From UBA7672 sp965279085 (lineage in GTDB: Bacteria > Pseudomonadota > Alphaproteobacteria > Caulobacterales > Hyphomonadaceae): 64,000 nucleotides of DNA. The position numbers were made by a program, and so were the translations under genes. The notes under the pieces are model-generated. The model saw only the letters and a list, made by a program, of their open reading frames with translations. It searched no databases and was not told the origin of the DNA. The stretch spans positions 1 through 64,000 of the forward strand of contig OZ257149.1 of the NCBI GenBank assembly GCA_965279085.1, in the 5' to 3' direction. Shown piece by piece: positions 28,008 through 36,480 of this stretch (the stretch's first letter is position 1; each line of letters begins with the position of its first letter).

Positions 28008-28772
28008 CTATGCGCCCGCCAGCAGACGTCGCGTCGCGCGTGCCGCACCGCGGGCAGCCATATAGGTACGGCCCTTCCCAGCCAGGAAGTCTCGCCAACG
28101 GCGTAAGTCGCGATAGTAGAACATTTCGATGCGCGGAAGATCGTAGATTGGCGAGGTCCGCCTCGCGATGCCAAACCGGACGCCTAGGGAAAGATGATAT
28201 CCGCTTTCGATCGCAGCCCTAACTTGGGCGGATGACCGGCCATAGGGCGGTGCGAAATACGGCGCCGGCTCGCCCAGATGCTCTCTCAGGTCTTCCTTTG
28301 AACCCAGGGTTTCTTCGAGCAAGCGCGATTTCGAGAGCTTGGTGAGGTCCGCATGCGTGCGGCTGTGCGGGGCGAATGAAATTCCCTTCTCGGTCAGGGT
28401 CTTGATCGTCTCCCAACTCATCAGCGGTCGCACAGGCGCCGTAGCCCCGTCCCAGATCCCGGCTTGTCCGGGAAGTTGGGTAGGAACAAATACCGTCGCA
28501 GGAAACCCATGCGCTTCCAGAGTGGGGAAGGCAGCATCTGCAAAGTCCTGATAACCATCGTCGAACGTGATCACTAAAGACCGCGGCTTCACTTCCGCGC
28601 CGTTCCGCAGCCACTCGGAACACTTCGCTAAACTTATGACCGTCCAGCCGCAGTTGTCGATTTCCTCCAGCTGGCGCGCGAAGACGTCAGGTGTCGTAAC
28701 AGTCGGCCCGGAGCCGTCCGAAATAGAATGGTAGGTCAGGATCGGAATCCTAGTTGCAGCGGCGGCCTGCAC
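28008..28772 (-). CDS. Polysaccharide deacetylase (CE4/NodB fold)
   Basis: This 254-residue NodB-domain protein should remove N- or O-acetyl groups from a glycan. It shows motif 1 TFDDGY (Asp71-Asp72), the metal histidines in PHSRTHADL and motif 3 FAPPYGR. I choose the GTG at 28770-28772 because GGAGG sits 6 bases upstream; the ATG at 28790 gives a weaker site and overlaps the upstream gene. No signal peptide is visible, so it may act on a cytoplasmic or lipid-linked intermediate. It immediately follows the FAD protein gene. Confidence 0.88.
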   Translation of the reverse strand: MQAAAATRIPILTYHSISDGSGPTVTTPDVFARQLEEIDNCGWTVISLAKCSEWLRNGAEVKPRSLVITFDDGYQDFADAAFPTLEAHGFPATVFVPTQLPGQAGIWDGATAPVRPLMSWETIKTLTEKGISFAPHSRTHADLTKLSKSRLLEETLGSKEDLREHLGEPAPYFAPPYGRSSAQVRAAIESGYHLSLGVRFGIARRTSPIYDLPRIEMFYYRDLRRWRDFLAGKGRTYMAARGAARATRRLLAGA

Positions 28773-28773
28773 G

Positions 28774-30258
28774 TCAGTCCTCCACCACATGACTCTCGAA
28801 CTCCTTCCGGTAGCTCGCCCATTTCGCTCGATAAAACTCGCCTGTTGGTGAAAGACAGTCCACAGCGCCATAGGCCATGGCAAGTGCGTGATGGGTATTG
28901 TCGTGGGCGAACAGACCCTGCCGTCCGAAGGTCAGCAGGTTTTCGATCGAACCGACCCATTGGTCGACGGCCTCGAAATGGCGGGCGTAGTCACGGTCGT
29001 AGACCGGATAGGCATACCGCAACCGGCGCGTGTAGGAACGGCGAAGCTTCGCCTTGACCGGCAGGCCGCAGCTCCCCAGCCATTCGCACAGTTTCACGCC
29101 CAGCGCGTCGTCGCTTAGATCCCAGTAGCCGTCTCCCGGATCCGATGGCAGTTCGGCGCACAGAACGGTCACGCCTTTGGGTTCCACTGTTGCCGAGTAG
29201 TTCTTGGGCTCGGAAAGCCGTGAGATCGGTATCGAAGTTTCCGGGAAATAGTGTGCGTCGAATTCCGTGAACTGGTCGGTCTCCAGCGCGATGTAGATCA
29301 GGATCATGCCGCGAAACTTGATCGACGCAGCCGCTTGTTGAACGTGCACGGGTGCGGCTGTCCCCGCCGCACGGACAAGGGTCGTGATCGGCAGCGTGGA
29401 CCAGAGCATGTCGGGTTGGTGCTCCACCACGCCGTCGGGTCCGGCGACCCGGATGCGGCTGATCCGGTTGCCTTCCATCTCCATGCCTTCGAACCGTGCT
29501 CCAAGCTCAATCGTTGCGCCGGCCTTGCGCGCTTCTTCCGCGAGCCGGTTGCTGATCGCGCCAAAACCGCCGCGTGGATAATAGAATTTGCCCGTTGTCG
29601 GAGAACGCAGGCCGGGCAGTTGTCCGAGGATCTTTCTCATCAGCTTCGGCAACGAGCTTCCCGAAACCCGCCTTTTCGCAAGCGCGGGCGCAAGCTCCTG
29701 CGGTTCAAGCCCCCACAGCTTGCGCATATACGGAAAGTAGAAGCTTTCACACATCGTGCGGCCGAGGCCGCGCAGCAGCACGCTTTCAAACGTTTCCTTC
29801 ACGACGCGTGGCGCCCGCATCTTTGCCGTCGCCGCGTCAAACACCAGGGCCGTCGAGAAGGTGGGCGGCAGACGCGTCGCGAGATCCAGGGGCTTGAGCG
29901 GGAAATGAATCCAGTTGCCGCGCAGCCGGATGCGGCCATGACGCGGACGAAGGAGCAGGTCTTCGCCCAACAATCCGGAAATGTCGGACAGGACGTCTGC
30001 AGACGAGGCCGGGTGAAGGCGATGGCTGCCGAAATCGCAGTGGACGCCTTCAAAATCGAAGCTGCCGGCATTGCCTCCGAAGGCGCTTCCCGCCTCATGC
30101 AGCGAAACATCGTGATGGCCGCCTTGCGCCAGCCGCATGGCTGCGCCGAGCCCGGCGGGGCCGCCGCCAAGAATCGTGATGCGCGGCTTGGTTCGCCCCT
30201 CGGCGCGGCGCGCTGGGCCGCCAGTGACGGCTACATTCGCCTGTGTCGCGTCGCTCAT
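28774..30258 (-). CDS. FAD-dependent UGM-like/amine oxidase-like protein
   Basis: This 494-residue flavoprotein has the dinucleotide motif ITILGGGPAGLGAAMRL and a second motif region, GGNAGSF followed by CDFGSHRLHP. The C terminus has FGRQGLFAHDNTHHAL, a flavin-contacting stretch like that of UDP-galactopyranose mutase and protoporphyrinogen oxidase relatives. It shares this layout with the protein at 9721-11235 but is clearly diverged. ATG 30258 follows the upstream stop by 2 bases. Its function in the polysaccharide locus, perhaps redox modification of a sugar or carrier lipid, is inferred. Confidence 0.82.
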   Translation of the reverse strand: MSDATQANVAVTGGPARRAEGRTKPRITILGGGPAGLGAAMRLAQGGHHDVSLHEAGSAFGGNAGSFDFEGVHCDFGSHRLHPASSADVLSDISGLLGEDLLLRPRHGRIRLRGNWIHFPLKPLDLATRLPPTFSTALVFDAATAKMRAPRVVKETFESVLLRGLGRTMCESFYFPYMRKLWGLEPQELAPALAKRRVSGSSLPKLMRKILGQLPGLRSPTTGKFYYPRGGFGAISNRLAEEARKAGATIELGARFEGMEMEGNRISRIRVAGPDGVVEHQPDMLWSTLPITTLVRAAGTAAPVHVQQAAASIKFRGMILIYIALETDQFTEFDAHYFPETSIPISRLSEPKNYSATVEPKGVTVLCAELPSDPGDGYWDLSDDALGVKLCEWLGSCGLPVKAKLRRSYTRRLRYAYPVYDRDYARHFEAVDQWVGSIENLLTFGRQGLFAHDNTHHALAMAYGAVDCLSPTGEFYRAKWASYRKEFESHVVED

Positions 30259-30260
30259 GG

Positions 30261-31235
30261 TCAACCGTTCCTCGGTGATGCTTTCGGCCGCTGCCAGATC
30301 GCGGCAAGCGCCCCTACAAGCCCGGCTGCAATGACGATCGTCTGCCACATGAGGCTGGCCGCGACGACAGGCGCAGCTGCCATGCCGAATGGAGCAAACA
30401 AGCCCGACAGACTTGCTTCGCGCACGCCGAGGCCGCCGATGCTGATGGGCAGCGTCGCGATCAGCTTGGCCAGCGGCCACGCGAACAACCACATCGCAAT
30501 GGAGGATGGTCCGCCGATGCTGGCCGACAGGGTGGCGTTCAGGACTGCAAACGTGGCCTGGATCGCAATCGACAGCAGGACGCACCAGAGGATTGTCAGC
30601 TTGCGGCGAGACATGCGCTCCAGTGCTTCCGCCAGCAGGCCGGTGAACTTTCCTCCGGTTCCTTTGGCATGCAGCGCAGCGAACACTTTCGCCATTGGCT
30701 GCAACAGGAAAACCGCGGCGATCCCGGCCGCGGCAAGGATCGCTGTCGCCGCGTAGGTCCAGCTGAAGTCGCCTCCGCCTGCGTCTCCGAGCATCGCAGC
30801 GCCGGCGGCAGCGATGGCAAGCAGCGTGGCCGTGTCGATGATCCTGTCGATCAGCGAGCCGAGCACGAGGTCCGATTTGGCGACGGGCGAGCGCATCATC
30901 ATGCCGGCTCTGACGACATCACCGCCGGCGACACCGGGCAGGGCAAGGTTCGCCGCGAGGCCTGAGAAGTGAGCGCGAAGAGCTGCAGAATATGGAATGC
31001 CGCCGCCGATGAGGTTGCGCCATTTGGCGGCAGCGACGCAGTGACCGGCGATGTGCGCGAGGAACACGCCGGCCCATATCGCAGGGTTCACGGCTATCAT
31101 GCTGCCCCAGACATCCCCGAGAGGAATGAAAAGGAACAGCGCTACGAAGGCGGAAATCGTACCTGCGGCCTTGAGCCAGAACATCAAACGCCGGCTTGAG
31201 GTTGTGCTGCGCGAATCTCCGGATTGGCCTGCCAC
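30261..31235 (-). CDS. LPG synthase transmembrane-type (UPF0104) membrane protein
   Basis: This 324-residue protein has about seven to eight hydrophobic helices. It carries the hallmark GGLGVREASLSG segment, and earlier GVAGGDVVRAGMM and SLIDRIIDT, of the lysylphosphatidylglycerol synthase transmembrane/YbhN family. In glycan loci such proteins often accompany polyprenyl-phosphate sugar synthases and are suspected lipid-linked substrate flippases. The start is GTG with AGGGA five bases before it. The gene lies between the DPM1-like GT2 and the FAD protein in one operon. Confidence 0.85.
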   Translation of the reverse strand: MAGQSGDSRSTTSSRRLMFWLKAAGTISAFVALFLFIPLGDVWGSMIAVNPAIWAGVFLAHIAGHCVAAAKWRNLIGGGIPYSAALRAHFSGLAANLALPGVAGGDVVRAGMMMRSPVAKSDLVLGSLIDRIIDTATLLAIAAAGAAMLGDAGGGDFSWTYAATAILAAAGIAAVFLLQPMAKVFAALHAKGTGGKFTGLLAEALERMSRRKLTILWCVLLSIAIQATFAVLNATLSASIGGPSSIAMWLFAWPLAKLIATLPISIGGLGVREASLSGLFAPFGMAAAPVVAASLMWQTIVIAAGLVGALAAIWQRPKASPRNG

Positions 31236-31243
31236 GGGTATCC

Positions 31244-32149
31244 CTACGACCTCAAGTGAAGTCTGGAGATCATGTCGGCGATGAGGCCCAGAGACCAGAT
31301 CATGAGCGCCGCCAGCAAGGCGAAGATCGCGCTTTCTGACAGGTTGTCTAGGAAGATGTCATAGATCGACTTGGCCACGCCGAGCACGAACAGGAACAGG
31401 CCGAGCGGCATGAATACACGCAGCGGATGGAACAGCATGATGATCCGCACGACTAGCAGCATGAACCGGAAGAAGTCCGTCGGCCGGATTTTCGACTGGC
31501 CGATACGTCGGCCATAGCTGATGGGATGGTAGACGACTGTCAGCCCGGAGCAGATCATGCAGAGCGTGATCGTGGTCGTCAGCGAGAAGCCGTCGGGTAG
31601 CAGCTGGACGAAACGTTCCAGCGACTTGCGGCGGAACACGCGCAGGCCAGAGTTGAGGTCGGGTATGTGCCGGCGCGCCAAGGCATCTGCCAGGCTGTTG
31701 AGAATCCACTTGGCTGGCTTGCGGATGAGCGGCACGCCGTTCATCGCCTGCCCACGATTGCCGACCACCATGTCGGCCGTGCGACACATCTCCAGCATTC
31801 GCGGGATTTCCGCAGCCGGGTATGTTCCATCCGCGTCGATGATCGCGACAAAATCCGATTTGGTTGACGCAAAACCGATCTTTAGGGAATGACCATACCC
31901 TACGTTCGACGGCTTGCGGATCACCCGCACGCCAGATGCTTCAGCGATCGCCGCGGTATTGTCGGTAGAGCCATCGTCTACGACGACAATTTCAGCATCC
32001 AGGTTTCGCTCCGCGATAACGGCAACGAGGCTTTTGATAGTTCCTGCGATCCCGCCCGCTTCGTTGAAAGCCGGGATAATGATCGAAAGCGTCGGAAATT
32101 CTGTGCTTTGCGTCAGGGCGGCCTCTCCCCAAGTGGCTGAACGTCGCAA
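31244..32149 (-). CDS. GT2 polyprenyl-phosphate sugar synthase, DPM1-like
   Basis: This enzyme of about 290-300 residues resembles dolichol-phosphate mannose synthase. It has LSIIIPAFNEAGGIAGTI, VVDDGSTDNT, the metal motif IDADGTYP and the NSGLRVFRR loop, with two C-terminal hydrophobic helices (about residues 230-295). It would load a sugar onto polyprenyl phosphate, the donor that GT-C enzymes such as those at 7991, 11674 and 13399 require. The start is uncertain: the open frame begins with TTG 32149 without a good ribosome site. Confidence 0.85.
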   Translation of the reverse strand: MRRSATWGEAALTQSTEFPTLSIIIPAFNEAGGIAGTIKSLVAVIAERNLDAEIVVVDDGSTDNTAAIAEASGVRVIRKPSNVGYGHSLKIGFASTKSDFVAIIDADGTYPAAEIPRMLEMCRTADMVVGNRGQAMNGVPLIRKPAKWILNSLADALARRHIPDLNSGLRVFRRKSLERFVQLLPDGFSLTTTITLCMICSGLTVVYHPISYGRRIGQSKIRPTDFFRFMLLVVRIIMLFHPLRVFMPLGLFLFVLGVAKSIYDIFLDNLSESAIFALLAALMIWSLGLIADMISRLHLRS

Positions 32150-32652
32150 TGGTGCAGCAAGCGGGCCAACATATCCGCCTGACTAACCCGATGTTCCGCA
32201 GCGTTGAACGCCACGGCAAAACTATTGCGGGCTTATCGCAAGGCGAGATTACCAATCAGCGATCGACGCGCCTTATGTGAGTTGCGGTCGAAGCCGGGGA
32301 TAATGGGATTAACCACATTAAAAGGTTGTGCCGTTGAAATGCAGCCGATTGCAGCGCCCCAAAATGGGCCAGTTGATCCAAGCCAGTAGGTTGTGGCTGC
32401 ATCGGTGAGGAGAAGGTGCCGTAGCGGCGAAGTGCTTCGCGAGAGGATCAAGATCGAGGTTAATCGCTCGTATTGAGAAGTCGATAGCAAGCATCGCAGG
32501 TCCGGCCCCCTCCGCACGCCGCTTGCGGCCGTACTCGACAGGACGCGCGCGGGTGAGGTTCCCAACGCGGTACTTGCCCAACTCGCGCTTCAGGCGCGCA
32601 AGAGACCCAGCGAGCTTCAGCCTGGTTCGCGGAACCTTATTTGGCGGGTCGC
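32150..32652. other. Intergenic region, no gene recognised
   Basis: About 500 bases contain only short open frames without family features, such as 32318-32581 on the minus strand. This side is upstream of the DPM1-like operon and so probably holds its promoter. No terminator hairpin was evident. Confidence 0.4.
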
Positions 32653-33432
32653 CTATTTGAGTTCCAATTCAACCAATTCAACCAATTCAACCAATTCAAC
32701 CAATTCAACCAATTCAACCAATTCAACCAATTCAATCGTCTCTGCGCCGCTGTTGCGAACTGAGCGTATTGAGCCGCCGGTCTGAACTGCGAATTCCCCT
32801 GCGTGCAGCGCCAATGTCTGGTCGGGCACGCCGGGGGTCGCCGTCGTCAACAATCCGCCGCGCACGACGACCCGAACGCCATTGGCTCCCTGTGAAACGG
32901 TGGGAGCGGATTGACCTGGCGCCAAAATCAGCCGCCAAGCCCGCATTCGTTCGTTGTCGAGAATTTGCACATACTGGGGAGCAGTCTCACGTGAGGAGGC
33001 TTCGTGGCCCAATGGACTGGCGCGGCGCATCTCAATGACGATGAACTGGCTCGGGCCGGTGTCGCCGTTGACGATCCTGTGCGTGCGCGGTTCAAGGCCG
33101 ATAGCGTTGCAGCCGGCGGCCCCCGCCGGAACCAAGGGCGTCTCGGCGAGAGGCTGTCCCGGACGCTGGCTGCTTTGCGGCGCGGCTTGAATGACGACGT
33201 AAAAGATGTCGCGGTAATGCGTATGAAATCCAGAATCGCCTCGCGGAGGGTAGCGGTTGTTCAGGACCGCGAAATCTTCGTTGGCGAAGACCGCCTGGTG
33301 GAAGGAAGCCCGTTCGACAGGAGGGAAGCCTTGGCTCGCGTCCGTGCTGTTCGCCTGCTGAGCGCACGCAGAAGAACGAGCGATCACTACCAGGCTTAAT
33401 CCGAGATACAGTATGCGCGCGGAGAACTTCAT
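32653..33432 (-). CDS. Secreted cupin-like protein with a C-terminal VEL tripeptide repeat
   Basis: The 259-residue product has a signal peptide (MKFSARILYLGLSLVVIA, probable cleavage after SACA) and should be periplasmic or secreted. Two cupin-like halves are suggested by HTHYRDIFYVV, with glycine/proline turns, and by LILAPGQSAP followed by HAGEFAVQTGG, but no full metal set can be assigned. The C terminus is seven VEL tripeptides preceded by IEL and ended by ELK, encoded by a 9-bp tandem repeat. ATG 33432 has a GAGGGGG site upstream. No function can be named with confidence. Confidence 0.7.
   Translation of the reverse strand: MKFSARILYLGLSLVVIARSSACAQQANSTDASQGFPPVERASFHQAVFANEDFAVLNNRYPPRGDSGFHTHYRDIFYVVIQAAPQSSQRPGQPLAETPLVPAGAAGCNAIGLEPRTHRIVNGDTGPSQFIVIEMRRASPLGHEASSRETAPQYVQILDNERMRAWRLILAPGQSAPTVSQGANGVRVVVRGGLLTTATPGVPDQTLALHAGEFAVQTGGSIRSVRNSGAETIELVELVELVELVELVELVELVELELK
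32665..32736. repeat. 9-bp tandem repeat, 8 units, within coding sequence
   Basis: The unit CAATTCAAC repeats seven times exactly, and the eighth unit differs at one base. It is in frame and encodes Val-Glu-Leu repeats on the minus strand. The unit is AT-rich against GC-rich surroundings. Exact copies suggest recent slippage and variable copy number between strains. Confidence 0.95.
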
Positions 33433-33971
33433 GACTTGCGCCCCCTCGAATGTGTGTGGTTCAGACCCGGACCCGTTTTCGATTGGGCGGACTTGAGCCA
33501 CATAAGTCAAACAATATGAACAGACTGGATCGACGATTCTCCGTTGCCCCGATGATGGACTGGACCGAGATTTTTCTAGTTTCAATCGTCTGGAATCGCT
33601 CGGTCACGCCACGGTCACATCAGCATTCTCTGGCGCGATGTAAGCGTTGATCCTGCATGCAGCCAACGCTGCTGTCAGAGTCACCAACGGCATCCGGAAA
33701 ACCAAGGGCGGACCTGCCGGTTGAGCCGCTCGCTTCCGCGTTGCGGATCGATGAAACCAAAAAACCAGATCGACGTTGAAGCTCCCGTCGGGCGGTTCCC
33801 TGTCCGTCCCCCCTGAAGGGCCGTCCGGCACTCACTCCTGCGGAGCCCGCGTTACCGACGCGGGCTTCGTTCGGGTTACCCGCCGCGCGATTCATCAAAT
33901 GACAGTCTCAAACTTTATTGCGGCTTTCGTCGCTGATGGCATTGTTCTGGCTCACGGGCCGGGAGAGGGCC
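33433..33971. other. Gene-poor gap with one terminator-like hairpin
   Basis: About 540 bases between the cupin-like gene and a small plus-strand gene contain no convincing protein. A perfect hairpin at 33844-33866 is the only clear element, so a small RNA ending there is possible. Confidence 0.45.
33844..33866. terminator. Perfect 9-bp hairpin, terminator-like
   Basis: Arms AGCCCGCGT and ACGCGGGCT pair perfectly around the loop TACCG, followed on the plus strand by TCGTTCGGGTT. No recognised gene ends just before it, so it may terminate an unannotated transcript. Confidence 0.55.
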
Positions 33972-34181
33972 ATGCGCAATAGGCGCTACGAATTCCAACG
34001 CGGCGGCGGCGTAATCTGGACGTTGGTCTTTGATCAGGAAACCAGCCGCTGGCACGTCGAGAAGCGATTGCGGGGGGACGCCATTCGCATGTCCCTTACT
34101 GAATTCGAGAAGAGCCATTTCGGCCAGCGGTTCAGCTCCGACCTGAATCGCGCCGTCCACGAAGCCGAGCGCGACCTATAG
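33972..34181 (+). CDS. Small hypothetical protein (69 aa)
   Basis: This short, charged, soluble protein has alternating aromatic and charged residues (RYEFQRGGGVIWTLVFD, then SRWHVEKRL) suggesting a small beta sheet followed by a C-terminal helix. The ATG is preceded by GGGAGAGGGCC, a good ribosome site. I cannot assign a family. It stands alone between gene-poor stretches. Confidence 0.65.
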   Translation: MRNRRYEFQRGGGVIWTLVFDQETSRWHVEKRLRGDAIRMSLTEFEKSHFGQRFSSDLNRAVHEAERDL

Positions 34182-34368
34182 GCTTCTCTGGCATTCATTA
34201 GCTTGCGGCAGTCCTTGACCGAGAACGTCAGCCGCGCGAACGGCTCCCACACAGACCGTGAGCCAAAGGCATAACACCCTCCCAATCATCTTGTGGGAGT
34301 CCGCCGTGTCGAGCCGAAAATACCCTGACAACCACTGTCAATTGTCGCCGAGAGCGCCGCGCCGTTCA

Positions 34369-34464
34369 ATGATCGAGACAGATAGAATTCTGCGGTTCGA
34401 AGATCTGACAGAGCTCAAATTCCAAGTGTACGACCATCTGCGCGAAGCGTGCGCGCTTCCCTGA
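34369..34464 (+). CDS. Possible very small protein (31 aa)
   Basis: An ATG-started frame encodes a 31-residue amphipathic peptide (RFEDLTELKFQVYDHLREA) ending 10 bases before the convergent response regulator. The composition looks protein-like, but the ribosome site is weak and no family is recognised. It could be chance. Confidence 0.3.
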   Translation: MIETDRILRFEDLTELKFQVYDHLREACALP

Positions 34465-34474
34465 CGGCTGTTCG

Positions 34475-34873
34475 CTAGGGTCTGGCATTGGGAGAGGTTG
34501 CCGTTATGGCCGCTTCAACTGTCGACAAGAGATCGCGAGGTACGATCGGCTTCGTGACCACCGCGGCAAATCCCTGAAGTGCTAGATTTACTGCGTCAGG
34601 CACTGAGCTCGCGGCTGTAAAGGCAATGATCGGCGCCGTGCGGTTGGGGCCGTCGCTCGATCGGACAATCTGCACCACGTCGGCGCCCGTCATGCCGGGC
34701 ATGACCAGGTCCATAAGGATCGCATCATATCGATTCGCCCAGGCGAGGCTGAGCGCTTCGGCGCCTGTGCACGCTTCCCTTACCCTCATCCCGGCGGCTT
34801 CAAGCGTGACCCGGGTCAGCTCGCGCATAATGTCGTGGTCATCGACGATCAGGATTTTGAGTTGATGTCTCAT
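34475..34873 (-). CDS. Single-domain response regulator (CheY-like)
   Basis: This protein of about 132 residues is a lone receiver domain. It has the acidic pair in LIVDDHD, the phospho-acceptor aspartate in AILMDLVMPGMTG, a threonine in IAFTAAS and the lysine in VVTKPI. There is no output domain, so it must signal by protein contact or phosphotransfer. ATG 34873 is preferred to the TTG at 34882. It is monocistronic and lies about 190 bases downstream of the GT2 gene on the same strand. Confidence 0.9.
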   Translation of the reverse strand: MRHQLKILIVDDHDIMRELTRVTLEAAGMRVREACTGAEALSLAWANRYDAILMDLVMPGMTGADVVQIVRSSDGPNRTAPIIAFTAASSVPDAVNLALQGFAAVVTKPIVPRDLLSTVEAAITATSPNARP

Positions 34874-35061
34874 TCGGCGCAAGTCGATAGTGTCCAGGCA
34901 GGTTCATGCCGCGCCGATGCACCGCTCTCCGGTAAACGCCGCCGCTTCGAGTTTGATGTACTGGCGGCAGCTCGCAGCCACCTCTCAGAGGCCGTCGGTG
35001 TCGTTCCATGATTGTGACGCAGGCCGAGTCGCATTCGGATTTTGCGAAGTGGTCCAGACGT

Positions 35062-36480
35062 TCAAATGCGCGCGAACCCCTTGCGCTGCATTTCGCCCCA
35101 GCCGCGGCGGCGGCGCACCCAGTCCCAGCAACCTATCAGTCGCCATGCCGAATTGAGTTGCCGGTACCCCAAATTCTCGATGATCGCGCAAACGGCGAGA
35201 ACCAACAGGTCTCGGGTTCGCGTCGCCCGCCGCAGCTGTTGTTCCTCCAGCACAAGCGAGCCGATGCTGACCGCGATTCCGAAAACTACACTGGCTGCCA
35301 GAAAGGCAAGAAGGAATTCAATGGACAAGGCGCCGAGCGAACAGAAGATGGGCAATAGGAGATATCCCAGGATCTCGGCGATCGGTCCGAGGACGTCGAC
35401 AAGCAGGATGCCGCCCAAGCCAGCGAAGCCGATGCGGCCATAGCGCGGGTTAAACAGCATGGTCCTGTGCAGAGCGAAAGCCTCTAGCGATCCGCGCTGC
35501 CATCGCCGGCGCTGCCGAGAGAGTGCTTGCAAGGTCTCCGGAGCCTCCGTCCAGCAAACGGGTTCAGGTACAAAGGCAATCCGATAGTCACGCTTCTGCT
35601 CCCGTTGCGTGCGGTGCAGGCGCACGACGAGTTCCATATCCTCTCCAACCAGGCCTCGCGTGTATCCTCCTGCTTCGATGACGGCGCTTCTCCGGAAGAG
35701 CCCGAAAGCGCCGGAAATAATCGTAAGCGTCTCAACGCGGCTCCAGGCCAGGCGCGCCATGAGAAATGCGCGCATGTATTCGACCGTTTGAAGCAGAGCG
35801 AGTAGATTCCGCGGGAGGCGATACCGCTTCACCCGACCGCCGGCGACAAGACATCCGTTCGCAATGCGAACGGTTCCGCCCGCCGCAATGACCCGCTCCG
35901 GGTCGGCGATGAACGGTTGCACGGCGCGTAGCAGCGCATCTGGTTCCAGAATCGAGTCCGCATCCATCGAGCAGAAGATCGCGTTTCTGGTATGATTGAG
36001 GCCGGCATTCAGCGCATCGGCCTTGCCGCCATTCTGCTTGTCGATCACAAGCAGGGCAGGCTGCAGGCGCGACGTGTATAGACCGCGGGCGGGCATGTGC
36101 GAAAGAGTAGCAGAGCTGTCGCGTTGGGCCGGCTCGAGCGCGAACGCTTCCCGCAAGACTTCAAGCGTTCCGTCGGACGATCCGTCATTGACGACGACGA
36201 CCTCGAAGGACGGGTATTGCTGCAGCAGCAATGAGCGCACGCTTTCGACAATAGTCTCAGCTTCGTTGTAGGCCGGCGCGAGAATGCTGATCGCAGGCGC
36301 CTCTTCGGAGCTGCGCTGCCAAAGGCGATCGGAGACGGGTTCAGGCGGGTCATCCCGAAGGGCTCTCGCTGCCAAGACGAGTTGCAGGACATGCAGTCCG
36401 TTCTGAACGAGGGCTAGCACGACCAGCGCCAACGCAATCGACTCAATGATGGTCAGTGCGACGTCGGGAAACGGGTTCAT
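35062..36480 (-). CDS. Processive GT2 synthase, cassette copy A
   Basis: This 472-residue membrane glycosyltransferase is of the cellulose/hyaluronan synthase type. One N-terminal helix (about residues 8-35) precedes the GT-A domain, which shows VVVNDGSSDGT, KADALNAGLN, SMDADSILEP (DxD), the GEDMEL acidic motif and QRRRW (QxxRW), a sign of processivity. Three or more C-terminal helices could form the translocation channel. Its ATG overlaps the HEAT gene stop by 4 bases. A paralogue with the same gene order lies at 52005-53441. Polymer identity is unknown. Confidence 0.88.
   Translation of the reverse strand: MNPFPDVALTIIESIALALVVLALVQNGLHVLQLVLAARALRDDPPEPVSDRLWQRSSEEAPAISILAPAYNEAETIVESVRSLLLQQYPSFEVVVVNDGSSDGTLEVLREAFALEPAQRDSSATLSHMPARGLYTSRLQPALLVIDKQNGGKADALNAGLNHTRNAIFCSMDADSILEPDALLRAVQPFIADPERVIAAGGTVRIANGCLVAGGRVKRYRLPRNLLALLQTVEYMRAFLMARLAWSRVETLTIISGAFGLFRRSAVIEAGGYTRGLVGEDMELVVRLHRTQREQKRDYRIAFVPEPVCWTEAPETLQALSRQRRRWQRGSLEAFALHRTMLFNPRYGRIGFAGLGGILLVDVLGPIAEILGYLLLPIFCSLGALSIEFLLAFLAASVVFGIAVSIGSLVLEEQQLRRATRTRDLLVLAVCAIIENLGYRQLNSAWRLIGCWDWVRRRRGWGEMQRKGFARI

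Noticed and set aside
32318..32581. Minus-strand frame that might be a transposase remnant
   Set aside because: No catalytic or HTH motif, no terminal inverted repeats and no target duplication could be seen.
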